Of a stretch of 64,000 bases of DNA, positions 8,970 to 18,080 are shown in pieces. A program made the translations under genes and the position numbers. Every line of letters starts with the position of its first letter. The first letter of the stretch is position 1. The notes beneath the pieces are model-generated. The model saw nothing but the letters and a program-made list of their open reading frames with translations, had not been told where the DNA came from and searched no databases. Origin of the DNA: Stackebrandtia albiflava (lineage in GTDB: Bacteria; Actinomycetota; Actinomycetes; Mycobacteriales; Micromonosporaceae); the NCBI RefSeq assembly GCF_007994225.1, contig NZ_VLLL01000005.1:128359-192358 (forward strand), given 5' to 3'.

Positions 8970-11900
8970 TTGTTCGGGGTGATCCTTCGCGGTATCCGTT
9001 TCCGGCCCGCGCGGTCGCTGGTGGTGTTCCTGCTCGCCGTGGCGACCACCGCCGCGGCGGTTCTCACCCCGGCGTACACCGACGCGGCGGGGCGGTCGCT
9101 GCTGGTGGACGAGCTGACCTCACAGGACGGGCGCGCCCTGCAACTTCAGGTGGTCGACGTCCGGGATCTCGACGCCGGCCCGGACGACCCGGCCGCCTCG
9201 ATCGAGGCGGTGGCCGCGAAGGTCGCCGGGGCACCCGCCCTGGACGTGTACACCGACCCCGTGGGCTTCCTGCGCAGCGGCGGACTCGTCACCGGAGGGC
9301 GCTACGACGCGCGCGCCCTGCTCGCCTATCGGGAGAACGCCTGCGCCCACCTGTCGATGATCGACGGTGACTGTGTCGCCGGACCGGGAGAGGTCCTGAT
9401 CTCGGAACGCTCGGCGGGTGAGCAGCAGGTCGGGGTCGGAGACACCGTCGCACTGTCCGGACTCCAGGCGGCGGAGTCCGAGCCGGTACCCCACACCGTC
9501 GCCGGCGTCTACCGGCCCCACGACCCCGAGGACCCGTACTGGGGACGCAGCGGATACTTCGGCCACGGCACCGACTCCGGCGGCGACCGCCACCTGGACG
9601 CGCTGCTGGTGACCGACCCGGCGGCGCTGTTGGCGCTTCCCCGTGGCGTCCGGGTCGGCGCGGACTACCGGCTGGACGTCGCCGCGTTGCGGTCCGCCGA
9701 CGTGACGGCGGTACGGGAGGCGTTGGAAGGGCTGGAGACCCCGCCGGACGACCCCGCCGGCATCGCGTTGGCGGTGGACACGAACCTGCCCGGGGTGTTC
9801 GACGTGGTGGCGGACGGCCGGGCGGCGGTCGCGCGGACCGTTCCGCCGGTGGCCGTCCCGCTGCTGGTGTTGTGCTGGCTCGTGCTGTACCTCGTCACGA
9901 CCCGGTTGATGCACGAACGCGGCGCGGAGATCGGGCTGGCGAAGCTGCGCGGGCTGCGCCGCCGCTCCGTCGTGGCCTTCGCGATGGGTGAGGCGCTGCT
10001 GTTGATCGCGGCGGGTTCACCCGTCGGCATGGGCCTGGGGCTGCTCGTGGTCGAGGTGACCGGTCGCCTGGTCCTCGCCGAGGGGGTCGGCGTCGCGGTC
10101 ACCCCGGGGGCGTGGTGGTTCGCCGGTGTCGCGCTCGCCGGGTCCGGTGTCGCTCTCACGGCGGCCGCCTACCGGACCGTGCGCCGCCCGGTGCTGCGCC
10201 TGCTGCGCCGCGTGTCGGTGCGCCGACGGGTACCGGCGGGGATCTGGGAGGCCGTCGTGGTGGCCCTCGCGGTGGCCGCGACGGCACAGCTCCTCACCGG
10301 TGAGACCGGTGGGATGTCGATGCTGGCGCCCGCCCTGCTGGCGACGGTCGCGGGCGTGGTGGCGGCCAGGCTGCTCGGTGGGGTGTCGCGGCTGCGGCAC
10401 CGGGTCGCCGCCCGGCGCGGTTCGGTGGCGGCGATGCTGGCCACCTGGCAGTTGGCCAGGCGCGGCGAGTTCCGCCGCATGGTCGCGCTGTTGACCGTCG
10501 CGATCACCCTGCTGACGTTCGGGTTCGCGGCGTGGGACATGTCGGCGCACAACCGGCGGCTCGCCGCCTCCGACCAGGTGGGCGCCGACCTGGTGTACCA
10601 GGTGGACGTCGCCGACCCCGACCGGCTCATGGAGGTCGTCTCCACTCTGGACCCGGACGGCGGGGGCCTGATGGGTGTCATGCGCACCACGGAGCGATAC
10701 GGTTCCCGCAACTTCACGGTGATCGCCGCCCAGACCGACCGGATGGCCGAGGTCATGCGGTGGCGCGGCCACGACGCGACCACGCTGGCGGAACTGTCGG
10801 GGCGGCTCCACCCGGCGGCGCCCGATCCGGTGTCGGTGCGCGGTTCCATCGAGGTCACCGCGTCTGTGACGGTCGCGGAGGCGGAACGGCCCCTGCAGTT
10901 GACCGCCCGGATCCTGGAACCGGGTCGCAGCCCCCGCAACGTCCTGATGGGCGACCTGCGGACCGGCCGGCACGATTACCGGGTCTCGCTGTCCGGTTGC
11001 GACGACGGTTGCCGCCTGGTGGGCATCGGGGTGGCCAGGTACCCCGGTGACTTCGAGGACGTGTCCTTCGCGGTGGCGGTGGAGCGGGTCGCCGACGCCG
11101 ACGGGGAGGCCGAGGGACTGTTGACCACCGTGGACGGTTGGCGGTCCAGCGGACTCACGCCCCGGAACGTGCCCTTCGAGGTCGCCGCCGACGGCGTCGG
11201 GTTGACGATGTCGGCGACCGGGGTGGATGTCCCGGACCTGATCGCCGAGTACGTGACGGCGCCGTCGCCGTTGCCGGCGGTGCTGGCCGGGGACGCCCCC
11301 GACGACGACCCCTCCGCCGCCCGGTTCTGGTTCCCCGCCCCGCACGGCGCCCCCCAGCACTACGCGACCGTCGCGACCGCCTCGGTGATCCCCAGGGGAG
11401 GTGACCGGGCGCTGCTGGTCGACCTCGAATACACCGACCGCATCGCTGACGCCTTCACGTCGCTGGGTGGGCAGACCGACATCGGATACGAGGTGTGGGC
11501 GACCGCGGAGGCCGGGGCGGGACTGCCCGCCCGGCTGGCGGCCGAAGGCGTCACGGTCACCCGGACGCTCGACCGCGCGGATCTGCTCGACCGGATGAGC
11601 CGCCAGCCGTCGGCGTTGGCGCTGCGGCTGTACCTGCTCGCCGGAGGCGCCGCGTTGGCGTTGGCGGTGGGCGCGGTCGCGTTGACGGCGGCGGCGGGTT
11701 CCCGGCCCCGGGGCTACGACGACGCGGCGCTGCGGGTCGCGGGGGTGCCCCCGGGCACGTTGCGGCGGGCGGCGCGGATCGAGCACGTGCACTGGGCGGG
11801 CTTGTCGATCGTGATGGGGACGGCGACCGGCCTGGCGGCGACCTGGCTGGTGGTGCCGTCGATCCGGCTGGTCGACGGCGTCGCCTCGGGCGCCCTCGTG

Positions 11901-12038
11901 GAGTACCACGTGCGGGCGTGGTGGGTGGCGGCGGCGGTCGCCGTGGCCGCCGCCGCGCTGACCGGCACCGCCGCGGCCGTCGATCGGTGGCGGGCCAGGC
12001 ACGGCACGGTCCAACGGCTGCGGGAGGGTGAACGGTGA
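8970..12038 (+). CDS. FtsX-like ABC transporter permease, large
   Basis: The 1022-residue protein starts with one membrane segment (residues about 15-33), then a large extracytoplasmic domain. A block of membrane segments follows (around residues 285-480), a second large external domain, and a final set of segments near the C terminus. This is the duplicated FtsX/MacB-like layout of actinobacterial exporters. I choose TTG 8970 because GGGGGAGGG precedes it by about seven bases; the open frame extends upstream to 8439 but that stretch is the shadow of the GMC gene. The two ATPase genes follow with overlaps, forming an exporter operon. The cargo (lipid, peptide or antibiotic) is unknown. Confidence 0.8.
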   Translation: MFGVILRGIRFRPARSLVVFLLAVATTAAAVLTPAYTDAAGRSLLVDELTSQDGRALQLQVVDVRDLDAGPDDPAASIEAVAAKVAGAPALDVYTDPVGFLRSGGLVTGGRYDARALLAYRENACAHLSMIDGDCVAGPGEVLISERSAGEQQVGVGDTVALSGLQAAESEPVPHTVAGVYRPHDPEDPYWGRSGYFGHGTDSGGDRHLDALLVTDPAALLALPRGVRVGADYRLDVAALRSADVTAVREALEGLETPPDDPAGIALAVDTNLPGVFDVVADGRAAVARTVPPVAVPLLVLCWLVLYLVTTRLMHERGAEIGLAKLRGLRRRSVVAFAMGEALLLIAAGSPVGMGLGLLVVEVTGRLVLAEGVGVAVTPGAWWFAGVALAGSGVALTAAAYRTVRRPVLRLLRRVSVRRRVPAGIWEAVVVALAVAATAQLLTGETGGMSMLAPALLATVAGVVAARLLGGVSRLRHRVAARRGSVAAMLATWQLARRGEFRRMVALLTVAITLLTFGFAAWDMSAHNRRLAASDQVGADLVYQVDVADPDRLMEVVSTLDPDGGGLMGVMRTTERYGSRNFTVIAAQTDRMAEVMRWRGHDATTLAELSGRLHPAAPDPVSVRGSIEVTASVTVAEAERPLQLTARILEPGRSPRNVLMGDLRTGRHDYRVSLSGCDDGCRLVGIGVARYPGDFEDVSFAVAVERVADADGEAEGLLTTVDGWRSSGLTPRNVPFEVAADGVGLTMSATGVDVPDLIAEYVTAPSPLPAVLAGDAPDDDPSAARFWFPAPHGAPQHYATVATASVIPRGGDRALLVDLEYTDRIADAFTSLGGQTDIGYEVWATAEAGAGLPARLAAEGVTVTRTLDRADLLDRMSRQPSALALRLYLLAGGAALALAVGAVALTAAAGSRPRGYDDAALRVAGVPPGTLRRAARIEHVHWAGLSIVMGTATGLAATWLVVPSIRLVDGVASGALVEYHVRAWWVAAAVAVAAAALTGTAAAVDRWRARHGTVQRLREGER

Positions 12039-12069
12039 ACCGTACGACGCGGACGGGAGCGAGGTGGCG

Positions 12070-12915
12070 ATGCGGGTGACCGGCGTACCGGTGACCTGCC
12101 GGGGCCTGGTGTTCATCTACCGGCTCGACGGCTACGACGTGGTCGCGTTGTCGCGTGTGGACCTCGACATCGCGGCGGGGGAGGCGGTTGCGCTGGTGGG
12201 GCCGTCCGGTTCCGGCAAGTCCACCCTGCTGTCACTGATGGCGGGACTGCTGCGGCCTTCGGCGGGCAGCCTGCGGGTCGGCGACCACGACCTGTCGCGC
12301 GCCGGGGACGCCGAACTGCAACGGATGCGCGCCACCGAGCTGGGTGTCGTGCTCCAGGGCGACCGGAACCTGATCCCGTACCTGTCGGCGCTGGACAACG
12401 TCCGGTTCGCGCAACGGGGCGTGCCCCGGGCGCGCCGCGTCCCGGCGATGGACCTGTTGGAGACGGTCGGCATGTCCGGCGCCGCCGCCAGGACGCCGGG
12501 CGAGCTGACACCCGGTGGGCGGCAACGTCTCTCGGTCGCGGTGGGAGCGGCGGTCGGTGGCGGGCTGTTGCTGGCCGACGAGCCGACGTCCCAGCTCGAC
12601 GCCGAGGCGCGGGAGTCGGTGGTGGCGGCGCTGTCGGCGGTGCGCGACCGGGGCAGCACGGTCGTGGTGGTGACCCACGATCCCGGCGTCGCCGCCCGGT
12701 TCGGTCGTTCGGTGACGATCCGCGACGGCCGGGTGGGAGCGGAGGGCCGCCGGGGCGAGGACTTCCTCGTGGTGGGGACCGACGGCGCCGTGCACCTGCC
12801 CGCGGAACTGCTCACCGACATGCCGCCGGGCACGTTGCTGCGGGTGCGCCGCGACTCCGGTTCGGGGGAACTGAGACTGTCGCCGGCCGAGACGGCGGAG
12901 GTGCGACCGACGTGA
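12070..12915 (+). CDS. ABC transporter ATP-binding protein (first of two)
   Basis: Walker A GPSGSGKST, Walker B LLLADEPTSQLD and the H-loop VVVTHDP are intact, giving a MacB/LolD-type ATPase for the FtsX-like permease. The signature motif is degenerate, reading TPGGRQRLSVA where LSGGQQQR is expected, so this subunit may form a weakened site. A C-terminal extension of about 50 residues follows the ATPase fold. Start choice is uncertain: ATG 12070 has GAGG five bases upstream, whereas GTG 12028 overlaps the permease stop and also has GGGAGG nearby. The next ATPase gene overlaps its stop by four bases (GTGA), so translation is coupled. Confidence 0.83.
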   Translation: MRVTGVPVTCRGLVFIYRLDGYDVVALSRVDLDIAAGEAVALVGPSGSGKSTLLSLMAGLLRPSAGSLRVGDHDLSRAGDAELQRMRATELGVVLQGDRNLIPYLSALDNVRFAQRGVPRARRVPAMDLLETVGMSGAAARTPGELTPGGRQRLSVAVGAAVGGGLLLADEPTSQLDAEARESVVAALSAVRDRGSTVVVVTHDPGVAARFGRSVTIRDGRVGAEGRRGEDFLVVGTDGAVHLPAELLTDMPPGTLLRVRRDSGSGELRLSPAETAEVRPT

Positions 12916-13535
12916 TGACCGTGACCGGACTGTCGGTGTCCTATGGGGACCTCGTCGCGTTGCGTGACGTGTCGTTCCACGCGCCGGCGGGGAGTCTGCT
13001 CGCCGTCACCGGTGCCTCCGGCGCGGGCAAGACCAGCCTGCTGTGGGCGATGGCGGGGCTCGTGGCGCCGCGCGCGGGAACCGTCGCGCGGTCGCCGGAG
13101 GCGGCGACCGTCGCGTTGATCCCGCAGGGCAACGGCCTGGCCATGGTGCTGACCGCCCGCGAGAACCTGTTGGTGGCGCTGCTGGCGGCCGGAGTCGGCA
13201 GGCGGGACGCGGCGGCGCGGGCCGACGCGGCACTCGAACGGTTGGGCGTCGACGGGCAGTCCGGCCAACTCGTCGACGAACTGTCCGGCGGGCAGCGGCA
13301 GCGGGTCGCGATCGCGCGCGGCCTCGCCATGACCGCCGACGTCCTGCTGGCCGACGAGATCACCTCCGATCTGGACCCGCGCAACCGCGACGTGGCGATG
13401 GAGGTGCTGCGCGAGGAGGCCCGCCGCGGTGCCGCGGTCGTGTTCGCGACGCACGATCCGCGCGCGGCCGCCGACTGCGACGGGGAACTGCGGCTGGTCG
13501 ACGGCGCGGCGGTGTCCGCCACCCGGCCCGCTTAG
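12912..13535 (+). CDS. ABC transporter ATP-binding protein (second of two)
   Basis: This 207-residue ATPase has a complete set of motifs: Walker A GASGAGKTS near residue 36, a proper signature ELSGGQRQRVAIAR, Walker B VLLADEITSDLD and H-loop VVFATHDP. It starts at GTG 12912 (or ATG 12915) inside the stop of the previous ATPase. An intact ATPase paired with one that has a degenerate signature suggests a heterodimeric motor on the FtsX-like permease, in which only one composite site may be fully active. Cargo is unknown. The operon ends here, followed by a 271-base gap with a long inverted repeat. Confidence 0.85.
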   Translation: MMTVTGLSVSYGDLVALRDVSFHAPAGSLLAVTGASGAGKTSLLWAMAGLVAPRAGTVARSPEAATVALIPQGNGLAMVLTARENLLVALLAAGVGRRDAAARADAALERLGVDGQSGQLVDELSGGQRQRVAIARGLAMTADVLLADEITSDLDPRNRDVAMEVLREEARRGAAVVFATHDPRAAADCDGELRLVDGAAVSATRPA

Positions 13536-13607
13536 ACGCCGTCCTCAAACCCGCTGTCCTGCCGTGCTCACCCGGTCGGCGCGTGGACGCCCTCTTACGT
13601 CGTTGTC

Positions 13608-13675
13608 GAAGGCAATGCCGCTGAAGATCGGTGCGACCACACCGGTACGTACGGACCTTCTAAGGCATTGCCTTC
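13608..13675. promoter_or_regulatory. 12-bp perfect inverted repeat with 44-base spacer
   Basis: GAAGGCAATGCC (13608-13619) is exactly complementary to GGCATTGCCTTC (13664-13675). The arms are less G+C-rich than the surroundings and lie in the gap between the ABC operon and dacB. The wide spacer makes a simple terminator less likely than a pair of protein-binding sites or a looped operator. Confidence 0.45.
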
Positions 13676-13806
13676 CCCGCCTTGCGAACGCACTCGACCG
13701 GACACCGCTCGCGACGGACGAGGACCGAAGACGGCGTCTGATCGACACGTCGAGATTCCTGGATTGATCTGTTGCCCGGCGGGACCCGTCGTGGCAGGAT
13801 CCCTGC

Positions 13807-15375
13807 ATGCCGAAACGACCCCATGCCCACATACTCGCCGCGGTCGCGGTCACGGCGATCGGACTCACCACCGCCACCGTGGTCTCGGCGGAGGAACCGG
13901 GCGATGCGCGCCTGACCGCCGCACTCGACGAGATCCTCGCCGACGACCGCCTCTACGGTTCGCAGGCCGGTCTCGTCGTCGCCGACGCCCAGACCGGCGA
14001 CATCCTCTACGACCGGGGCGGCAACCAGCGACTCGTCCCCGCGTCCAACACGAAACTGCTCACCTCGGCCGCCGCCATGGAGATCCTGGGCGCCGACCAC
14101 CGGTTCGTCACCGACGTGGCCCACGACGGCCGCATCCGGGGCAAGACCCTCCACGGTGACCTGTACCTGCGGGGCACCGGCGACCCGACCATGCTCGCCG
14201 AGGACTACGACGCACTCGCGGCCCGCATCGCCGAGGCCGGCGTGAAGACCGTCAAGGGAGACCTCGTCGCCGACGACACCGCCTACGACGCCGTGCGGCT
14301 GGGGCCGGAATGGGGCTGGGACGACCAGAGCTACTACTACTCCGCCCAGATATCGGCACTGACCGTCGCCCCCGACACCGACTACGACGCGGGGACCGTC
14401 ATCGTCACGGTGGACGGCGGCGAGTCCGGTGACGCACCGGAGGTGTCGGTCGAGCCGGCCACCGACTACGTGGACTTCGACATCCGCGCCACCACCGTCG
14501 CCGCCGACGGTGAGACGGATCTGACGGTGGAGCGCGAACACGGCACCAACACGATCGTCGTGACCGGTGAGATCGCCGCCGGTGACTCCGTGGGCGAGTG
14601 GGTGACCGTGTGGGAGCCCACCGGTTACGCCGCCGACGTGTTCGCCTCGGCCCTGCGTGAACACGGCGTCCGTGTCAAGGGCGACGTCCGGCTCGGTGAG
14701 GCCACCCCCGCCGACGCCGAGGTGCTGGCGGACCACCGCTCGATGCCGCTGTCGGAACTGCTCGTGCCGTTCATGAAACTGTCCAACAACGGGCACGCGG
14801 AGACCCTCACCAAGGCGATCGGGCTGCACGTCTCCGGCGAGGGGAGCTGGCCGGCCGGCCTGGCCGCCGTCGAGGACTTCGTGGCCGGACTCGGCATGGA
14901 CACCGACGCGCAACGCCAGTCCGACGGTTCCGGACTGTCGCGGTGGAACCTCATCCCGCCGCGCGAGTTCATCGACCTGCTCGTCTCCGCGCGCGGCGCC
15001 GACTGGTTCGACGCCTGGTACGCCTCGCTGCCCGTGGCGTGCGACTCCGAGCGGTTCGTCGGCGGCACGCTGCGGAGCCGCATGTGCGACACCCCCGCCG
15101 AGGGCAACGTCCGCGCCAAGACCGGTTCCCTCACCTCGGTGAGCGGCCTGTCGGGATACGTCACCGACGCCGACGGTCGCGAACTGGTGTTCAGCCTCAT
15201 CAGCAACGACTACCTGGCGGGTTCGGTGAAGAACCTGGAGGACGCGGTCGCGATCACGCTGGCGTCCTTCAGCACCGAGGACACCGGCACGGCGTCGACG
15301 TACGACGCCATGGAATCCACACCGGACTCCGGTCGTGCCGACGTCGAGTGCTCCTGGACCAAGGACGGCTGCTGA
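13807..15375 (+). CDS. dacB: D-alanyl-D-alanine carboxypeptidase/endopeptidase (PBP4, family S13)
   Basis: This secreted or membrane-tethered low-molecular-mass penicillin-binding protein trims stem peptides of peptidoglycan. A signal peptide covers about residues 1-28 (cleavage after VSA). The three catalytic motifs are present: SxxK as Ser80-Asn-Thr-Lys83, SxN as Ser326-Asn-Asn328, and KTGS at 438-441. The region between the first two motifs is the long insert typical of S13 enzymes. Length (522 residues) is normal. It stands alone after a 271-base gap and is followed by a strong hairpin, then an uncharacterised gene. Confidence 0.92.
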   Translation: MPKRPHAHILAAVAVTAIGLTTATVVSAEEPGDARLTAALDEILADDRLYGSQAGLVVADAQTGDILYDRGGNQRLVPASNTKLLTSAAAMEILGADHRFVTDVAHDGRIRGKTLHGDLYLRGTGDPTMLAEDYDALAARIAEAGVKTVKGDLVADDTAYDAVRLGPEWGWDDQSYYYSAQISALTVAPDTDYDAGTVIVTVDGGESGDAPEVSVEPATDYVDFDIRATTVAADGETDLTVEREHGTNTIVVTGEIAAGDSVGEWVTVWEPTGYAADVFASALREHGVRVKGDVRLGEATPADAEVLADHRSMPLSELLVPFMKLSNNGHAETLTKAIGLHVSGEGSWPAGLAAVEDFVAGLGMDTDAQRQSDGSGLSRWNLIPPREFIDLLVSARGADWFDAWYASLPVACDSERFVGGTLRSRMCDTPAEGNVRAKTGSLTSVSGLSGYVTDADGRELVFSLISNDYLAGSVKNLEDAVAITLASFSTEDTGTASTYDAMESTPDSGRADVECSWTKDGC

Positions 15376-15386
15376 CAACGGGTACC

Positions 15387-15428
15387 GGGTCCGGGTCGCC
15401 CACGTTCTCCCGTGGGAGGCCCGGACCC
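15387..15428 (+). terminator. Stem-loop terminator after dacB
   Basis: GGGTCCGGG (15387-15395) pairs with CCCGGACCC (15420-15428), and inside it CCCACG (15399-15404) pairs with CGTGGG (15411-15416). Confidence 0.75.
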
Positions 15429-15472
15429 GTCACCACGCCGGCGACCGGACGCGATGCGGGGGAAGGGGCGGC

Positions 15473-16048
15473 ATGACGGGCATGTGGCCGGTACGTGACG
15501 ACACCGAACGCCTACAGTGGTCGTTCACGCCGTACGTGGGCGTCGGACCGGTGCGTTTCGGGATGACGTCCACCCGGATCCGCGAGGTCGTCGGCGACGT
15601 GCTCACACCCCGGCGGCGCCACGGTGGGGACGCCTCCGTGGAACTCTGGGACGAGCGGCCTCCCCCGGCCACCGGCGTACCACGGACGCGACCAGCCACA
15701 GCGGTGATGACCACCTACCACGACGATTCCGGCCGCACGGCGGCGATCGCGGTCGACGCCCGGAACCGTCCACAGGTGACGCTCGACGGCCTCGCGCTCG
15801 TGGGGCGGGTGCCCTCGGTACTGGAGGACCGTTTCATCGACCGTCTGTCGGCGACCGGCGCAGACCTGCGCTACTCCCTGCAGGGTCACCCGTGGTCGTC
15901 GCGGCTCGGCCTGTTGCTGCGCGTGCAGCGGGCCGGCGACCACGTGCTGACCCGGCCGGTGATGGCCTGCGAGGCGTGGGCGGAGCGATTCGGCGACAGC
16001 CACGAGGGCCCACTCCCCGAAGTGGAATGGCGCACCTTCGAATGTTGA
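15473..16048 (+). CDS. Uncharacterised 191-residue protein
   Basis: I do not recognise a family. The frame is open from 15335, but the ATG at 15473 has GGGGAAGGGG just upstream and removes a leader that overlaps the dacB terminator. The protein has a segment YVGVGPVRFGMTSTRIREVVG at its start, which resembles the repeat-like 'G-x-x-x-G-M-t' motif of small actinobacterial proteins of unknown role. No signal peptide or membrane segment is seen. It is isolated between terminators, upstream of the secreted SxxK hydrolase. The codon pattern supports a real gene. Confidence 0.6.
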   Translation: MTGMWPVRDDTERLQWSFTPYVGVGPVRFGMTSTRIREVVGDVLTPRRRHGGDASVELWDERPPPATGVPRTRPATAVMTTYHDDSGRTAAIAVDARNRPQVTLDGLALVGRVPSVLEDRFIDRLSATGADLRYSLQGHPWSSRLGLLLRVQRAGDHVLTRPVMACEAWAERFGDSHEGPLPEVEWRTFEC

Positions 16049-16160
16049 ACGCGTCGACCCTGACGTAACCGGAGGCGATTAGGGATGCCCGCCCCGCCGA
16101 AGTGAGACGAAGATCCGAACCTCGGAAAACCGTTGCCGCCCAGTGGTCTCACGAACGGCG

Positions 16161-16173
16161 AACCCTTAGGGTT
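16161..16173 (+). promoter_or_regulatory. Small dyad with candidate -10 element before the SxxK hydrolase
   Basis: AACCCT-T-AGGGTT is a perfect 13-base dyad 38 bases before the start codon. It contains TAGGGT, a possible -10 box, so a bound regulator would block the promoter. Confidence 0.35.
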
Positions 16174-16210
16174 TCCGAGTCGGACCCCTCACTACACAGG
16201 AGACACACAC

Positions 16211-17233
16211 ATGGAACGTCCGCTCAACCGCCGCACCGTGCTCGGACTCGGCGTCGGGGCCGCAGCCGCCGCGGCGTCCGGGCTGATCGCCACCCCGGCG
16301 CAGGCCGAGGAGGCCGGTGCCGACGTCACCGCCGCCGAATCCGCCGTCGCCGCCTGCGACTCGATCGCATGGTCGTACCAGCGTCACAGCGGCCGCGCCG
16401 GCGGCAAGTGGAACGCCCACATCAGCACGGTCTCGCCCGACGGCACCCGCCACCTGGCGGTGAGCCACGGTTCGGACGAGGTGCTCCAGGCGCTCAGCGT
16501 CAACAAGGTGCCCGTCGCCGTCGCCGTGCTCGACAAGGTCGACAGGGGACTGATCTCACTGGACCAGCAGGTCGAGGTGAGCGCGGCGATCATCATCCCC
16601 GACGGGGACGGCATGTTCCGCCTCGACGGGGCGTACCCCAGCATGGTGACCGTGGGACACGCCCTGGCCGCGCTGCTGACGATCTCCGACGACACCGCGG
16701 TCCGGTTGTCCGGCCTGGTCGCCCCGGCCCTGGAGATCAACGAGATCCTGGTCGCCAAGGGCTTCCCGAACACGCAGGTGGAGCCGGTCGCCAACCCGAA
16801 CCGGTTCTACCTGGGGACCAGTACACCACGCGAGATGCACGACCTGTTCAACGCGCTCGTCGCGGGTGAACTCCTGTCGGCCGGTTCCACCGAGTACCTG
16901 TTGAACCTGCTGCGGTCGCCGATCGCGTTCACCGACGGCGTCCGCCGCAACATGTCGTCCGACGAGCGGGCCCGGGTCGCCACCAAGGCGGGCTGGCTCA
17001 ACGACGAACGCCACGAGGCGGGCATCATGTTCGACTCCGCCGGTGCCCCCGTGCTGACCTATTCGCTGTTCGCCAGCGGCCAGGGCCAGCCAGGTAACTA
17101 CGGCGCCACCCACCCGGCGGTGGAGGCGCGGGCCAGGATGGGCCGCGACTTCTTCGACGGCATCGTGGAACTGCCCGGTGTCCGCGCCGAGACGTTCCCG
17201 ATCCCGGAGTACGAACCCAGCAACGGCGGCTGA
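16211..17233 (+). CDS. Tat-exported SxxK serine hydrolase, class A beta-lactamase fold
   Basis: A Tat signal is clear (NRRTVLGLGVG, cleavage after AQA near residue 32). The mature part has the order of motifs of class A beta-lactamases: SxxK as Ser96-Val-Asn-Lys99, then Ser159-Asp-Asp161 where SDN is usual, and Lys259-Ala-Gly261 where KTG/KSG is usual. No ExxLN motif with the deacylating Glu is obvious. It may therefore be a DD-peptidase-like or esterase-like relative rather than a true beta-lactamase. ATG 16211 has CAGGAG nine bases upstream. It sits alone between two hairpins. Confidence 0.75.
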   Translation: MERPLNRRTVLGLGVGAAAAAASGLIATPAQAEEAGADVTAAESAVAACDSIAWSYQRHSGRAGGKWNAHISTVSPDGTRHLAVSHGSDEVLQALSVNKVPVAVAVLDKVDRGLISLDQQVEVSAAIIIPDGDGMFRLDGAYPSMVTVGHALAALLTISDDTAVRLSGLVAPALEINEILVAKGFPNTQVEPVANPNRFYLGTSTPREMHDLFNALVAGELLSAGSTEYLLNLLRSPIAFTDGVRRNMSSDERARVATKAGWLNDERHEAGIMFDSAGAPVLTYSLFASGQGQPGNYGATHPAVEARARMGRDFFDGIVELPGVRAETFPIPEYEPSNGG

Positions 17234-17239
17234 GCCGAT

Positions 17240-17278
17240 GGCCGGAGCGCCGATCCCCACCGATCGGCGCTCCCGGCC
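17240..17278 (+). terminator. Stem-loop terminator after the SxxK hydrolase
   Basis: GGCCGGAGCGCCGAT (17240-17254) pairs with ATCGGCGCTCCCGGCC (about 17263-17278) with one bulged base. Confidence 0.7.
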
Positions 17279-17369
17279 GGGTGCGGGCCTGGGTTAAGCT
17301 CGGTGGCGTAGCGCCGGCCCGGTCGAGCCGTCCGGGCGGCGATCGCCGGAGCACTGTGAGGAGCCTTCG

Positions 17370-17987
17370 ATGTCGATGACCATCCTTCCGGTCGGCAAGC
17401 CCCTGGGCGCATGTTTCGCGGCATCTGAGCCACCCTCGGAGGAGCCCGAGTTCTACGAGGTGCACGTCGGCAACGAGGTCGAGCAGCTGACGCCACTGGA
17501 ATGGTTCGTCTACTGTGGCGCCTACGGTGACGCCGACCAGCACGCCGACCACCTGGTCGACCGCGACTGGTTGATAAAGCAACTGGCGTCGGAGGTGTCC
17601 GCGTCGAAGATCTCCGCCGAGATCGACGGCCTGCTCGGCAGGGGACTGCTGCTGGAGGCGAACCTGCGCGGCAACTCCGCGGTAGACGTCCTCACCGGCT
17701 ACCGCATCGTCCCGACCGGCGTCGGCATCAGCAACTCCCCGCAGGATCCGGGCCTGCGGTGGATCGGCCAGCACGGCGAGGGCATGCTGGGGATACCGCA
17801 GCTGTCGTTCCTCGTGTGGGCGTTCTCGTACCGCACGAACTCCATGTGGGACTGCTGCACGATGTTCGCCCAGAACCCCGACGGCGTGGACGGCGCCACC
17901 GCGGAGGACATCGCCGCGCAGATCGCCGACTCACTGCCGTCGATCGTGTCGATGGAACTGGGCTACCTGGAGCCGGCCGACCGGTAG
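17370..17987 (+). CDS. Uncharacterised 205-residue cytoplasmic protein
   Basis: No family is recognised. The N-terminal third has LTPLEWFVYCGAYGD followed by helices and RGLLLEANLRG, which looks like a winged-helix-type segment (helix, helix, then a short beta hairpin). The C-terminal part is helical and hydrophobic but has no clear membrane span. GAGGAG lies seven bases before ATG 17370, so the start is firm. It is followed after 93 bases by the isoaspartyl methyltransferase in the same direction; whether they share a transcript is not shown. Confidence 0.62.
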   Translation: MSMTILPVGKPLGACFAASEPPSEEPEFYEVHVGNEVEQLTPLEWFVYCGAYGDADQHADHLVDRDWLIKQLASEVSASKISAEIDGLLGRGLLLEANLRGNSAVDVLTGYRIVPTGVGISNSPQDPGLRWIGQHGEGMLGIPQLSFLVWAFSYRTNSMWDCCTMFAQNPDGVDGATAEDIAAQIADSLPSIVSMELGYLEPADR

Positions 17988-18080
17988 ACCCGCCCGGCCG
18001 CACTCACCCGTCCCGCCTCCGACCGGCGGCGATGCCCGCAACCCGCTGCGCCCGCAATCCCGGACTGCCATGCTGTACCG

